DNA of 14,943 nucleotides from positions 1 through 14,943 of the forward strand of contig JBGPIK010000138.1 of NCBI GenBank assembly GCA_041484845.1, read 5' to 3'. The notes below the pieces were generated by a model that made no database searches, was not told where the DNA came from, and saw only the letters and a program-made list of their open reading frames with translations. Below, one piece after another: positions 1 through 6,897 of the stretch. This stretch comes from JBGPIK01 sp041484845. GTDB lineage: Bacteria > Desulfobacterota > Binatia > UBA9968. A program made the translations under genes and the position numbers. Numbering within the stretch: position 1 is the stretch's first letter; each line of letters opens with the position of its first letter.

Positions 1-113
1 GGTGTGGTGCCTTGGGGTTTTTTTTTTTTTTTTTTTTTTTTTGGGGTGGTGTTTTTCTGGGGTGTTGTGTTGTCCAATCTTGGGGCCCCCCCCCCCACGA
101 CCGCGCTGGTGTA
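1..113. other. Low-complexity contig-end sequence, probable artefact
   Basis: This stretch has a run of 25 T (18-42), a run of 11 C (86-96) and otherwise almost only G and T up to about position 75. It looks nothing like the balanced sequence that follows. No gene or signal is visible. The abrupt homopolymers suggest a sequencing or assembly artefact at the end of a contig, so nothing here should be read as biology. Confidence 0.7.
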
Positions 114-806
114 TTACTTTTGTATAACTGAAACGACCGTAAGGTTATAGGTAACGTCTAACGCAAACCCAGCGCTCGAATTTTCTGCGTGAATGTGCAG
201 GGTGTGATTGCCTATCTTTAGCGGATTGAGGCGCACATAAAGGCCATCATCCACCGCAGGGGAATAGATCCCTGCCGGTACGGTTCCGGGACCACCGCAT
301 AGCACATTGAACACGTTATCTTCGGGCAGCGCGACTTCAAAGACGTCAGATCGGACGCGCACCAATTGTTTTATTGCCTTGCCATCGATTGCGGCTGATA
401 GATTGGTCGCCCCATCAACGAAGGCGGCACTCAGAGCGCGCAAGTCCGCACTGCTAACGTTGTCAGGACCCTGCCCGCACACATTGGGAACGTTGATGTT
501 TACGCTGTTTATGACGGGGAAATAGATCGGATTGTCTCCAGGCACGGCGCATGTGCGGGTGGCTGACCCGCCGTTAAAGGTGCCCGCCAGAAACCACGCC
601 GAACCGTGTTGGCCCACCATGCAGTCTTTACCGGTCGTATCAAGCTGGGGGTTGTGATCCGTTGGGATAGACAAGGCCCATTGCTGCCACTCGGCACTCA
701 ATTTCTGAAAGGATTCAGAGTCTGCCAACGCCGCTTTTAAAGGCATCAGCAATCCCAAACCGATTATTCCCACTATGGCTATGAAACGTCTCGTATTACT
801 CTTCAT
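114..806 (-). CDS. Exported protein of unknown function
   Basis: The 230-residue product begins with a classic signal peptide: a basic start (KSNTRR), a hydrophobic core at about residues 8-23 and a likely signal peptidase I site after A28 (ALA-D). The mature part has W40 and W43 in a WQQWALS segment, four cysteines (C62, C86, C110, C170) that could form two disulfides, and a beta-rich C-terminus with two histidines (HTLHIH, 201-206). I do not recognise a named family and see no catalytic motif. The start is well supported by AAGGAGG at 815-821, eight bases before the ATG. The gene is divergent from the ECF sigma factor-kinase operon and could be under its control, which is inference. It most likely acts in the periplasm or outside the cell. 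The stop lies close to the artefactual left edge, but the reading frame itself looks sound. Confidence 0.85.
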   Translation of the reverse strand: MKSNTRRFIAIVGIIGLGLLMPLKAALADSESFQKLSAEWQQWALSIPTDHNPQLDTTGKDCMVGQHGSAWFLAGTFNGGSATRTCAVPGDNPIYFPVINSVNINVPNVCGQGPDNVSSADLRALSAAFVDGATNLSAAIDGKAIKQLVRVRSDVFEVALPEDNVFNVLCGGPGTVPAGIYSPAVDDGLYVRLNPLKIGNHTLHIHAENSSAGFALDVTYNLTVVSVIQK

Positions 807-1237
807 GGTATGCTCCTCCTTGGATGTTTAGAAATTTGCTTGTCACCCTGCTTGCTTTTCCTCTGTGCTACGGCCAGTCCATCGGTCTTCCCTCCATTCA
901 TGTTGTTTTGGGACTTCTGCCGCATTCGGCACTACATGCGAAGACTGGAAGCGAAACCCGTAATTGTGTGCACAGATCCGGGAACAACGAACGTTCCGGC
1001 GAAGAGCGCCTGGAAGCAAGGAGGAAAAGAGGCGACGTTTAATACGTTGAAAGAGCTTTCCAGCCTCCTGCGGACTTGAGTTTGCTAAAATTCAGCTAAA
1101 GGGAGTAACATTCGTTACGGCTTTCGCTATGGGGTTTCGCATGTAGGTGTGAAAGGGAAGATGCGATTGGCTATTGCGCACAACATGGTTTAGCAGACCG
1201 GTGCCTGCCACGAATGGACACCCGCGAGGTAACACCG
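807..1237. promoter_or_regulatory. Divergent intergenic region between exported protein and sigma operon
   Basis: About 430 bases separate two genes that point away from each other, so both promoters should lie here. I could not find a confident sigma70-type promoter. A TAAAAT stretch at 1085-1090 lacks a good -35 partner. A small inverted repeat, GTAAC-ATTC-GTTAC, lies at 1105-1118, about 120 bases before the sigma factor start. It could be a regulator or self-recognition site but might be chance. Open frames inside this region have no ribosome binding site or domain character. Confidence 0.3.
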
Positions 1238-1843
1238 ATGATGACGCCCACCGAAAATCCGGGGCACCTTCTGGAAGAACCACAAGGACAAATCACTTTA
1301 CTCCTCGGCGCGATCGCTGCGGGAAGCGAGGCTGCCAAGGAGCAACTGATCGCGCTCGTCTACGACAAGCTGCGTAAAATGGCGGGCGCGATCATGCTGA
1401 AGGGGGAGCGAAGCAATCACACCCTGCAGCCCACCGCCCTGGTGCACGAGGCATATATCAAGCTGTTCGTGGGCAAACCCCTTCAAGCCGTAAATCGCGC
1501 GTACTTTTTTGGCGCTGCGGCCAATGCGATGCGGCAAATATTGATCGACTACGCGCGTAGAAGAGGTGGGAGGCCGGAAGGAAAGCGCGTGCCGCTTCTG
1601 GATGAAATCCTAGACACGATCAAGAGCACGTGCCGGGTGAACATGCTCGACCTCAACCGTGCGCTGGAACAATTGCAGCGCATGCACGCTCGTCAATGCG
1701 AAGTGGTCACCCTGCGGTTTTTTGGGGGGCTCCAATGGAGTGAAATTGCGACTTGTCTGAATGTGGCCACATCCACCGTGGAGAAGGATTGGCAGGCCGC
1801 AAGAGCATGGCTCTACCGGAGCCTGAGGGAAAACGCAAAATGA
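1238..1843 (+). CDS. ECF RNA polymerase sigma factor (Sig70_X6 / TIGR02999-like)
   Basis: This 201-residue alternative sigma factor directs RNA polymerase to a dedicated promoter set. Region 2 covers about residues 15-95, including LQPTALVHEAYIKLF (63-77). A linker with RRRGGRPEGKR follows. Region 4 is near the C-terminus, with the helix-turn-helix GLQWSEIATCLNVATSTVEKDW. The LQPTALVHEAY signature is that of the ECF group commonly paired with Ser/Thr kinases in Planctomycetes, Verrucomicrobia and Acidobacteria. It lacks the acidic DAED-type segment that usually contacts the polymerase and has T62 and T66 nearby instead. I chose the ATG at 1238 because GAGGT (1226-1230) lies seven bases before it; ATGs at 1214 and 1241 are alternatives. 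The stop overlaps the kinase start as ATGA, so the two genes are translationally coupled. No anti-sigma factor gene is adjacent. Confidence 0.93.
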   Translation: MMTPTENPGHLLEEPQGQITLLLGAIAAGSEAAKEQLIALVYDKLRKMAGAIMLKGERSNHTLQPTALVHEAYIKLFVGKPLQAVNRAYFFGAAANAMRQILIDYARRRGGRPEGKRVPLLDEILDTIKSTCRVNMLDLNRALEQLQRMHARQCEVVTLRFFGGLQWSEIATCLNVATSTVEKDWQAARAWLYRSLRENAK

Positions 1844-4017
1844 TATCGGAACGTTGGGCGGAAATAAGCGCAGCATTCGCGGCCGTGCTTGACCAGGAAC
1901 CGAGCAAGCGCGACCAATATGTTGCCGAGGCCTTTGCGCATGATGCCGAGTTGCGCGACGAAGTGGCACAACTGCTGCGCGACGCTCAAGAGGCCGACAG
2001 CAAAGACTTCCTGCCGAGGCCTGCCTGGGTTATCGACGACATCCCTATCTGTCTCCCCAATTTCAGCAATGGGGACTCGGAGTTTAGCGCGATCGAGTAT
2101 ATCGGCCAGGGCGGAATGGGTGTTGTTTACAAGGCCTACCAAAAAAATTTAGACCACTGGGTGGCGTTGAAGTTCAGTTCTCCCTCCCATTTGAATACGT
2201 CCGCCGACCTCGAACGATTTCGCGTTGAGGCGCAGAGCATGGCCAGGCTCAGGCATCCCAATATCGTCACCATTCACGAGACGGGGGACCATGACGGACG
2301 CCCTTATTTTGTCATGGAACTCATCAACGGCAAGTCGCTGAATGAGCGGGTGAAAGAATTCGTCGGTCGTCCGGGAGACGCTGCCGCCTTGTTAGAGTGG
2401 GTCGCCCTGGCGGTGCACCATGCTCATCAGAGACAGACCCTGCACAATGATTTGAAGCCGGCCAACATCCTGCTCGATGAAGAAGACCAACCGCATGTCA
2501 CTGACTTTGGCTTGGCTCGTCGGTTCGGCGAAGACATTGCTCCGTTGGCAACGGGTGCAGTCGAGGGCACAGCCAGCTACATGTCACCGGAACAGGCCGA
2601 GGGGAAAGAGATAACAACCGCCAGTGACGTGTACGGGTTGGGAGCCATTCTATATACGCTGCTCACCGGCGCGCCTCCGTTCCGCGGTGAGACGGTCCAG
2701 GAAACGTTGCGGCTCGTGCGGAACGAGATCCCTAAACCTCCGCGCGCACTGAATCCCAACGTGGATAAAACTTTAGAAGCCATCTGTGTGAAGTGCCTGA
2801 ATAAGAATAAGGCCGACCGGTATCCGTCGGCGAATGCGCTTGCGCAAGATCTTCTCCGGTACCGGATGGGGGAGGAACCATGGTGGGTGCGCCCTTGGAC
2901 CTGGCGGGAGCGCGTTGCTCACTGGTGTCGGCGCAATATGGTCGTGGCAGGGCTGGTGACAGCAGTGGTCGCCATTTGGATATTCGCAGTCGTAATGGCG
3001 CTGTCCGTCGCCCATGCTCGTAAAGCTGATCTCCTGCAAGCGACCCTCGATAGCGCTAGTTTTGCCGCTAAGGATTTGGCCACGACGGCGCTCCTGCAAT
3101 TGAGGTACTTGGGCAGGAACGTTGATATTGCGACTGCAGACCCTCGACTGGCGGTTTTGCTGGCAAAAGCCGACCGCACTGGTTTGCAGAAAATTCTTCT
3201 TCATATTTGTGAAGGTCAGCCCATTCCATTCAAGACCTGCTACATCATCAATCGCGATGGCATCATGGTGGCGCATGCGCCACGCGCAGATCAGATGATC
3301 GGTGGTGATTTTAGTTGGCGGAATCATTTCCAGGGCGCAAAAACGCTGGGCCTGAAGGGTGCCGGAGGTTCGGTGCACATCTCTCGAGTTTACCGCGGTC
3401 GCAGTGACAATTTTTACAAATTCGCTGTTTCCGCGCCGATTCTGGACGGTCAGAAAAATTTTCTTGGCGTCATTGCAACTTCGGTTACAACAGACGCATC
3501 CATGGGTCTCGTCTTTCTCCACGAGGATAACCGCAAAGTGGCGCTCATCGCTCCAACAGACATTGACAACCCAGATCTCGCGCCGGAAAGTAGCGGCGAC
3601 AAGTATGTTGTCCTGTATCATCCTGGATACCGCAAAGGCGTGGATCCAGTCGAATTTCCTTACGTCAACAAGATCAGGATGAAAACAGGTTCAATGGATG
3701 ACCGACAGCTTTCGCTGGCGGATTCCAAGCTGCTGATTTCTCCGGACGATAACTACATAGACCCCGTCTCGTCGGTCGCAAAGGAGTACGCAGGGCGTTG
3801 GATCGCCGGTTTTGCGCCGGTTGGAAATACCGGGTTCGTGGTGGTCGTCCAACAACGTTTCGCGGATGCGGTGAGTCTTGAATCATCCACCTTGTGGAGT
3901 CTCGCGGTGTGGAGCGTTCTGGCCAGCCTCGTGGCGGTCGCCATCTTGGCGATGGTCCTGTGGCGCTGGTCAAGGAGTCGGAGGTTAGAAGCGGGATTGA
4001 TGACCCCCAATGAATAA
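1840..4017 (+). CDS. Membrane Ser/Thr protein kinase with periplasmic Cache-like sensor domain
   Basis: The 725-residue product starts with a short helical segment (1-53) typical of PknB-like kinases linked to ECF factors. The kinase domain follows: glycine loop GQGGMGVVY (89-97), ATP-site lysine K111, helix-C glutamate E130, catalytic loop HND (202-204) with D204, K206 and N209, DFG (222-224) and SPE (249-251). The usual HRD arginine is N203, so this is a non-RD kinase, but the other catalytic residues are present. A transmembrane helix at about 367-392 leads to a periplasmic region (about 393-685) resembling Cache domains (IINRDGIMVAHAP, DFSWRNHFQGA, SAPILDGQKNFLGVIATSV). A second helix spans about 686-712. 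The likely role is sensing an external ligand and phosphorylating the co-encoded sigma factor (inference). The start at 1840 forms ATGA with the sigma stop and has GAGG 11 bases upstream; the open frame extends 29 codons further upstream inside the sigma gene, and I reject that extension. Confidence 0.93.
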   Translation: MISERWAEISAAFAAVLDQEPSKRDQYVAEAFAHDAELRDEVAQLLRDAQEADSKDFLPRPAWVIDDIPICLPNFSNGDSEFSAIEYIGQGGMGVVYKAYQKNLDHWVALKFSSPSHLNTSADLERFRVEAQSMARLRHPNIVTIHETGDHDGRPYFVMELINGKSLNERVKEFVGRPGDAAALLEWVALAVHHAHQRQTLHNDLKPANILLDEEDQPHVTDFGLARRFGEDIAPLATGAVEGTASYMSPEQAEGKEITTASDVYGLGAILYTLLTGAPPFRGETVQETLRLVRNEIPKPPRALNPNVDKTLEAICVKCLNKNKADRYPSANALAQDLLRYRMGEEPWWVRPWTWRERVAHWCRRNMVVAGLVTAVVAIWIFAVVMALSVAHARKADLLQATLDSASFAAKDLATTALLQLRYLGRNVDIATADPRLAVLLAKADRTGLQKILLHICEGQPIPFKTCYIINRDGIMVAHAPRADQMIGGDFSWRNHFQGAKTLGLKGAGGSVHISRVYRGRSDNFYKFAVSAPILDGQKNFLGVIATSVTTDASMGLVFLHEDNRKVALIAPTDIDNPDLAPESSGDKYVVLYHPGYRKGVDPVEFPYVNKIRMKTGSMDDRQLSLADSKLLISPDDNYIDPVSSVAKEYAGRWIAGFAPVGNTGFVVVVQQRFADAVSLESSTLWSLAVWSVLASLVAVAILAMVLWRWSRSRRLEAGLMTPNE

Positions 4018-4050
4018 TCGGCAATCTCTTGTCGTTTCCATCGTCATTGA

Positions 4051-4082
4051 ATGACTTTACTCTTAAGCGTTTTTAAAGTCAT
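4051..4082. terminator. Inverted repeat between convergent genes, possible terminator
   Basis: ATGACTTTA (4051-4059) and TAAAGTCAT (4074-4082) form a perfect 9-bp stem around a 14-base loop. It lies 34 bases past the kinase stop and overlaps the stop of the convergent Imm35-like gene. The stem is AT-rich and no clean U-tract follows on either strand, so termination is only a guess. Confidence 0.35.
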
Positions 4083-4480
4083 CGGATTTCATAAAATCCC
4101 GCTTGTTTTGCCTTTTTTGCAATTCGGTTGTCGCCACGGTCGCTTGGCGAAAGTGGGGGAGGCATAGAAAGCGTTAGACACCACGCGGCCGCACTCCGCC
4201 GGCTTTTAGCCAGTAGCTTTTCGTAAATGCTGATGAAGCGATCAGGCGGATAGGCTATCGAGCTTGCAATAACCTGCTCGACGTTTTTGTTCACGATGAT
4301 CGGCCCCAAACTGCTTTTTGTCGAGATCTGCGACGCGGTCGGTGGAGTTTCGGCTAAGAAGAAGACCCAACCGAAAGGGCGTTCGATGGTGCGCTCTTCG
4401 GCAATGGCAAGAACGCGAAACTCAAACCGCGCTTGAAGCCGGGTCAGGAGCAGTGTTTTTGCCTCTCCCTGTGTCAGCAT
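4079..4480 (-). CDS. Imm35/YrhB-like immunity-family protein, orphan
   Basis: The 133-residue product resembles the Immunity protein 35 (YrhB) family: an N-terminal helix (MLTQGEAKTLLLTRL), the segment TIERPFGWVFF (31-41), then GPIIVNK (59-65) and IASSIAYPPDRFISIYE (71-87). In known cases such small proteins protect against polymorphic toxins, but many family members are encoded with no toxin. No toxin gene is adjacent here: neighbours are the convergent kinase and, upstream on the same strand, a PIN toxin pair. The C-terminal ~40 residues (AAAWCLTLSMPPPLSPSDRG and on) are not typical of the family and may be a run-on into non-conserved sequence. I chose the ATG at 4480 because AAGGGA precedes it with a five-base gap; a longer frame from a TTG at 4567 has no such support. 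The family call is by pattern, from memory. Confidence 0.7.
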   Translation of the reverse strand: MLTQGEAKTLLLTRLQARFEFRVLAIAEERTIERPFGWVFFLAETPPTASQISTKSSLGPIIVNKNVEQVIASSIAYPPDRFISIYEKLLAKSRRSAAAWCLTLSMPPPLSPSDRGDNRIAKKAKQAGFYEIR

Positions 4481-4613
4481 AATTGTCCCTTGATATGAAG
4501 AGTTCTCGGCGGAGTTTACCCTGAGTACGCCGAAGGGCCTCGAAATGACACCGCGCTTTGCCTCCAAGGCGAGGGGTTTTCACTATCCCCGATGGGGAAA
4601 CTAATAATGGTGC

Positions 4614-5039
4614 CTACGAGACCGTTTTTAAACCTTCCCGGCGCGCGGCGCGGGAGAGGCGCGCATCAAAACAGGAAAAGCTAACCGGGCGGTCTCCTTG
4701 CTTCCTGATCATCATTGCCGATGCAAGATGGATCGCGTCGAATCCCCTCAACGCATGCTTCTCGGCCAACATGCCTGCCAGTTTCACCAGTGCATCCGAA
4801 ACATCGACAACAAAGTAGCTTTCCCAATCGTGATCAAAATCCTGCAGGATCGTCCGATAGTCCGCGGGACTGACGCCGCGTTCGCGGCGTTTCCGCGCAA
4901 GAGCGGCCCTCGCCTCTGCATACGCGACGCGCGAGGTCGCGATGACATCCGCCGCATCAACCAGTCGCTTGACTGTGGCGCTTTCCGCCTCCGGAACGTA
5001 GAGTTTGATGAGCGAGCTGGTATCGAGATAGAGAATCAA
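4614..5039 (-). CDS. vapC: PIN-domain toxin, VapC family
   Basis: The 141-residue product is a PIN-domain ribonuclease, the toxin of a type II toxin-antitoxin pair. The acidic metal-binding residues are all visible: D6 in LYLDTSSLIKLY, E42 in YAEARAAL, D101 in FDAIHLASA and D125 in CFDARL. VapC enzymes cut tRNA or rRNA when freed from their antitoxin; the target here cannot be told. The start codon is TTG at 5037-5039, overlapping the antitoxin TGA as TTGA, so translation is probably coupled to the antitoxin. The rare start may keep toxin below antitoxin. Length fits the family. The gene appears intact and is transcribed with the antitoxin from the promoter at 5328-5357. Confidence 0.92.
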   Translation of the reverse strand: MILYLDTSSLIKLYVPEAESATVKRLVDAADVIATSRVAYAEARAALARKRRERGVSPADYRTILQDFDHDWESYFVVDVSDALVKLAGMLAEKHALRGFDAIHLASAMMIRKQGDRPVSFSCFDARLSRAARREGLKTVS

Positions 5040-5305
5040 CGGCGCTCTTCAAGGATGATTCGTGAAACGCGCCTGCCCTTTACCGCCACGCGCCGGGATG
5101 CGCCCTTGGGCTTGGTTCCCTTCCAAGATCCAATTCCCCTCTGGATTAATTCCCTGGCGACCTGCGCATCGGGATGAGTCCCAGCGGGCATCAAGACCGC
5201 GACGGATTGTCCCCGCTCCGTGATCGTAATCGACCGGCCCTGTTTTACATCGCGAAGGTAGTGGCTGAGCCGATTCTTCAGCTCTCTAACGCCTACCGTG
5301 GTCAT
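5036..5305 (-). CDS. Phd/YefM-family antitoxin
   Basis: The 89-residue product has the N-terminal DNA-binding fold of Phd/YefM antitoxins: VGVRELKNRLSHYLRDVKQG, then SITITERGQSVAVLMPAG. The C-terminal half is basic (KGTKPKGASRRVAVKGRRVSRI) and would wrap the PIN toxin encoded next. It should neutralise the toxin and repress the operon through the palindrome at 5339-5352. I chose the ATG at 5305 because AAGGA lies seven bases before it. An ATG eight codons upstream overlaps the -10 box and would precede the transcript start, so I reject it. Phd-type antitoxins with PIN toxins are a common mixed pairing. Confidence 0.9.
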   Translation of the reverse strand: MTTVGVRELKNRLSHYLRDVKQGRSITITERGQSVAVLMPAGTHPDAQVARELIQRGIGSWKGTKPKGASRRVAVKGRRVSRIILEERR

Positions 5306-5327
5306 CGGTTTATCCTTAAGTAGCCCC

Positions 5328-5357
5328 ATTATAGGAATTTTGTAGCTACAAAGTCAA
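5328..5357 (-). promoter_or_regulatory. Sigma70-type promoter of the Phd-PIN operon
   Basis: Read on the minus strand, TTGACT (5357-5352) is followed after 18 bases by a perfect TATAAT (5333-5328). Transcription would start near 5321, giving a 5' leader of about 16 bases that contains the AAGGA ribosome binding site. The spacer is almost filled by the palindrome at 5339-5352. Confidence 0.75.
5339..5352. promoter_or_regulatory. Palindromic operator TTTGTAGCTACAAA
   Basis: This is a perfect 14-bp palindrome between the -35 and -10 boxes of the antitoxin promoter. Its position and symmetry fit an autoregulatory site bound by the antitoxin-toxin complex. Its half-site TTTGTA also occurs in the second antitoxin promoter of this window. 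Confidence 0.65.
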
Positions 5358-5509
5358 AACGTCAACCGGGAGAAAACCCTACCGAGAATAGCGGCTGCGT
5401 CCATGGGGTAGAGTCGCGAAATTGCTCCCTTGTTAACGAGATAGGTAGTGTCGTAACTCAGGAGGTTGTTTAGAAATTCCAAACGATGACAACGGCTGAA
5501 CTCGCACTG

Positions 5510-5622
5510 AAATCCCCCTTTGTCCCCCTTTTTCAAAGGGGGATTTTTCTCCGTAGGACTCTAACCCCTCCCTTCGATGAACTCAGGGCAGGCTTTAGAA
5601 AAGAGGGGGAGGGGAGATTTTT
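5510..5622. repeat. C-rich dispersed hairpin repeat downstream of bioB
   Basis: AAATCCCCCTTTG (5510-5522) and CAAAGGGGGATTT (5534-5546) form a perfect 13-bp stem with an 11-base loop, followed on the plus strand by TTTTT. A second arm pair, CCCCTCCC (5565-5572) and GGGAGGGG (5607-5614), is followed by ATTTTT. The block lies after the bioB stop and before the toxin-antitoxin promoter, and it may end bioB transcripts. A related block sits upstream of bioB at 6751-6831. The flanks 5358-5509 and 5623-5669 show no gene. Confidence 0.8.
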
Positions 5623-5669
5623 GGGCGGATTGAGACGCAAATTATGTGGCGGATTTCAGGGATAGGATA

Positions 5670-6650
5670 CTAGATCGCCGCCGGTTGATCGATCTCAAAC
5701 CCGAGGTCTTCGATCATGCGGTGCGCGTCTGACGCTTCCTGGCCCGGAGTCGTCAAATACCCATTGACGAAAATCGAGTTGGCCGGAAAAAGGCTCAACG
5801 GCTGCAGGGAGCGCAGATTGACTTCTCGGCCGCCGGCAACACGGATCTCTTTGTTGGGAATCACGAACCGAAACATGCAGAGCGTCTTTAGACACTTTTG
5901 CGGAGTCAATTGTTTTTTCTCTTCGAAACGGGTCTCGGGAATGGAATGCAAGAAGTTAACGGGAATCGAGTCGATGTCCATCTCGCGCAGTGTGAGCGCC
6001 AGGTCGATAATATCATCATCGCTCTCGCCCATGCCGATGATCCCGCCGGAGCACGTCGAAACTCCCGCTGCTTTCACCTCCTCGATGGTCGCGACGCGGT
6101 CCTCGTAAGTGTGGGTCGTGACGACTTCCGGATGGTGTTGGCGGCTGGTGTTAAGGTTGTGGTTGATTCTTCCAACGCCGGCTTCTTTAAGCGTGCGCGC
6201 CTTTTCTTCGTTCATCAGACCGAGAGAGCAGCAAATATTGATGCCGACCTTCTCTCTGATTTCGCGCACCGCCTCGGCGATTTGCTGAATCTCTTTATTC
6301 GTTGGGCCGCGGCCGCTATTGACGATGCAATATCTGACGGCGCCGGCCTCCTTGGCTTGCTGCGCGCCTTCTAGGAGTTTCTCTTTAGACAGAAAAGTGT
6401 AGCGTTCGATGGGCGCGTCCGAAACAGATGACTGAGAACAGTAATGGCAATCCTCCGGGCAAAGACCGCTCTTCGCATTCTGTATGACATGAATCTGGAC
6501 TCGTTTGCCGAAGTAGTGATGGCGCACGCGGAAAGCCGCGTCAATGAGTCCCGGCAGGCGTTCGTCCGGCGCGTTTAAGACTGCTTTCAATTCGCTACGA
6601 TCGGGAACAATACCCTGAAGCGCCTTGTCTGCCAGTTGTTGGAAATCCAT
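5670..6650 (-). CDS. bioB: Biotin synthase
   Basis: This 326-residue radical SAM enzyme inserts sulfur into dethiobiotin, the last step of biotin synthesis, in the cytoplasm. The [4Fe-4S] cluster motif CPEDCHYC gives C64, C68 and C71. The ligands of the sacrificial [2Fe-2S] cluster also appear present: C108 (RYCIVNSGRG), C140 (NICCSLG), C200 (STCSGGIIGMGE) and R275 (AGGREVNLR). Length matches the family. I chose the ATG at 6650 because GGAGG (6656-6660) lies five bases before it; an in-frame start 10 codons upstream would place this strong site inside the gene. No other biotin genes (bioF, bioD, bioA) are adjacent. It is on the same strand as the LplT-Aas fusion upstream, but about 250 bases with a hairpin repeat separate them, so co-transcription is doubtful. 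Confidence 0.97.
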   Translation of the reverse strand: MDFQQLADKALQGIVPDRSELKAVLNAPDERLPGLIDAAFRVRHHYFGKRVQIHVIQNAKSGLCPEDCHYCSQSSVSDAPIERYTFLSKEKLLEGAQQAKEAGAVRYCIVNSGRGPTNKEIQQIAEAVREIREKVGINICCSLGLMNEEKARTLKEAGVGRINHNLNTSRQHHPEVVTTHTYEDRVATIEEVKAAGVSTCSGGIIGMGESDDDIIDLALTLREMDIDSIPVNFLHSIPETRFEEKKQLTPQKCLKTLCMFRFVIPNKEIRVAGGREVNLRSLQPLSLFPANSIFVNGYLTTPGQEASDAHRMIEDLGFEIDQPAAI

Positions 6651-6750
6651 TCTCACCTCCCGTGTGGTGATTTTTATCATGCGCTCGGAAGGGGTTCAAT
6701 AAGCACGGGTGCTATGGCCAGGGTCTCGTCAAAGTCGTGTTGGCAGGATC

Positions 6751-6831
6751 GAAAATCCCTCTAAATCTCCCTTTATAAAGGGAGACTTTCAATTCCCCCC
6801 TTTGGAAAAGGGGGGCAGGGGGGATTTTTAG
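6751..6831. repeat. C-rich dispersed hairpin repeat upstream of bioB
   Basis: CTCCCTTTATAAAGGGAG (6767-6784) is a perfect 18-bp palindrome. CCCCCCTTT (6795-6803) and AAAGGGGGG (6807-6815) form a second stem with a three-base loop, followed by a G-rich arm and ATTTTTA. The right part, read on the minus strand, is very like the block at 5510-5546, so the two copies lie in opposite orientation around bioB. It lies after the stop of the LplT-Aas fusion and could end its transcripts. The rest of 6651-6897 shows nothing else. Confidence 0.8.
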
Positions 6832-6897
6832 ACAAATGGAACTTGCGAAATCAATTCAGTTCACCAAGGTGAAAGTGACCTTGACGCTGCCGTGGTG

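Noticed and set aside
810..1079. Open frame of 89 codons on the plus strand between the divergent genes
   Set aside because: It has no ribosome binding site, no domain pattern and a composition unlike the real genes; it overlaps the leader of the exported protein gene.
1195..1208. AGACCGGTGCCTGC also found at 14335-14348
   Set aside because: A 14-base match in a 15-kb window is close to chance level and the flanks do not match.
4481..4567. TTG-started extension of the Imm35-like gene
   Set aside because: The ATG at 4480 has a good ribosome binding site and begins the family-like sequence.
5306..5329. Upstream ATG for the first antitoxin
   Set aside because: It overlaps the -10 box and would precede the predicted transcript start.
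5354..5536. Open frame of 60 codons on the minus strand
   Set aside because: It starts inside the C-rich hairpin repeat and has no protein-like pattern.
5716..6374. Open frames on the plus strand opposite bioB
   Set aside because: They are antisense shadows of a clearly conserved gene.
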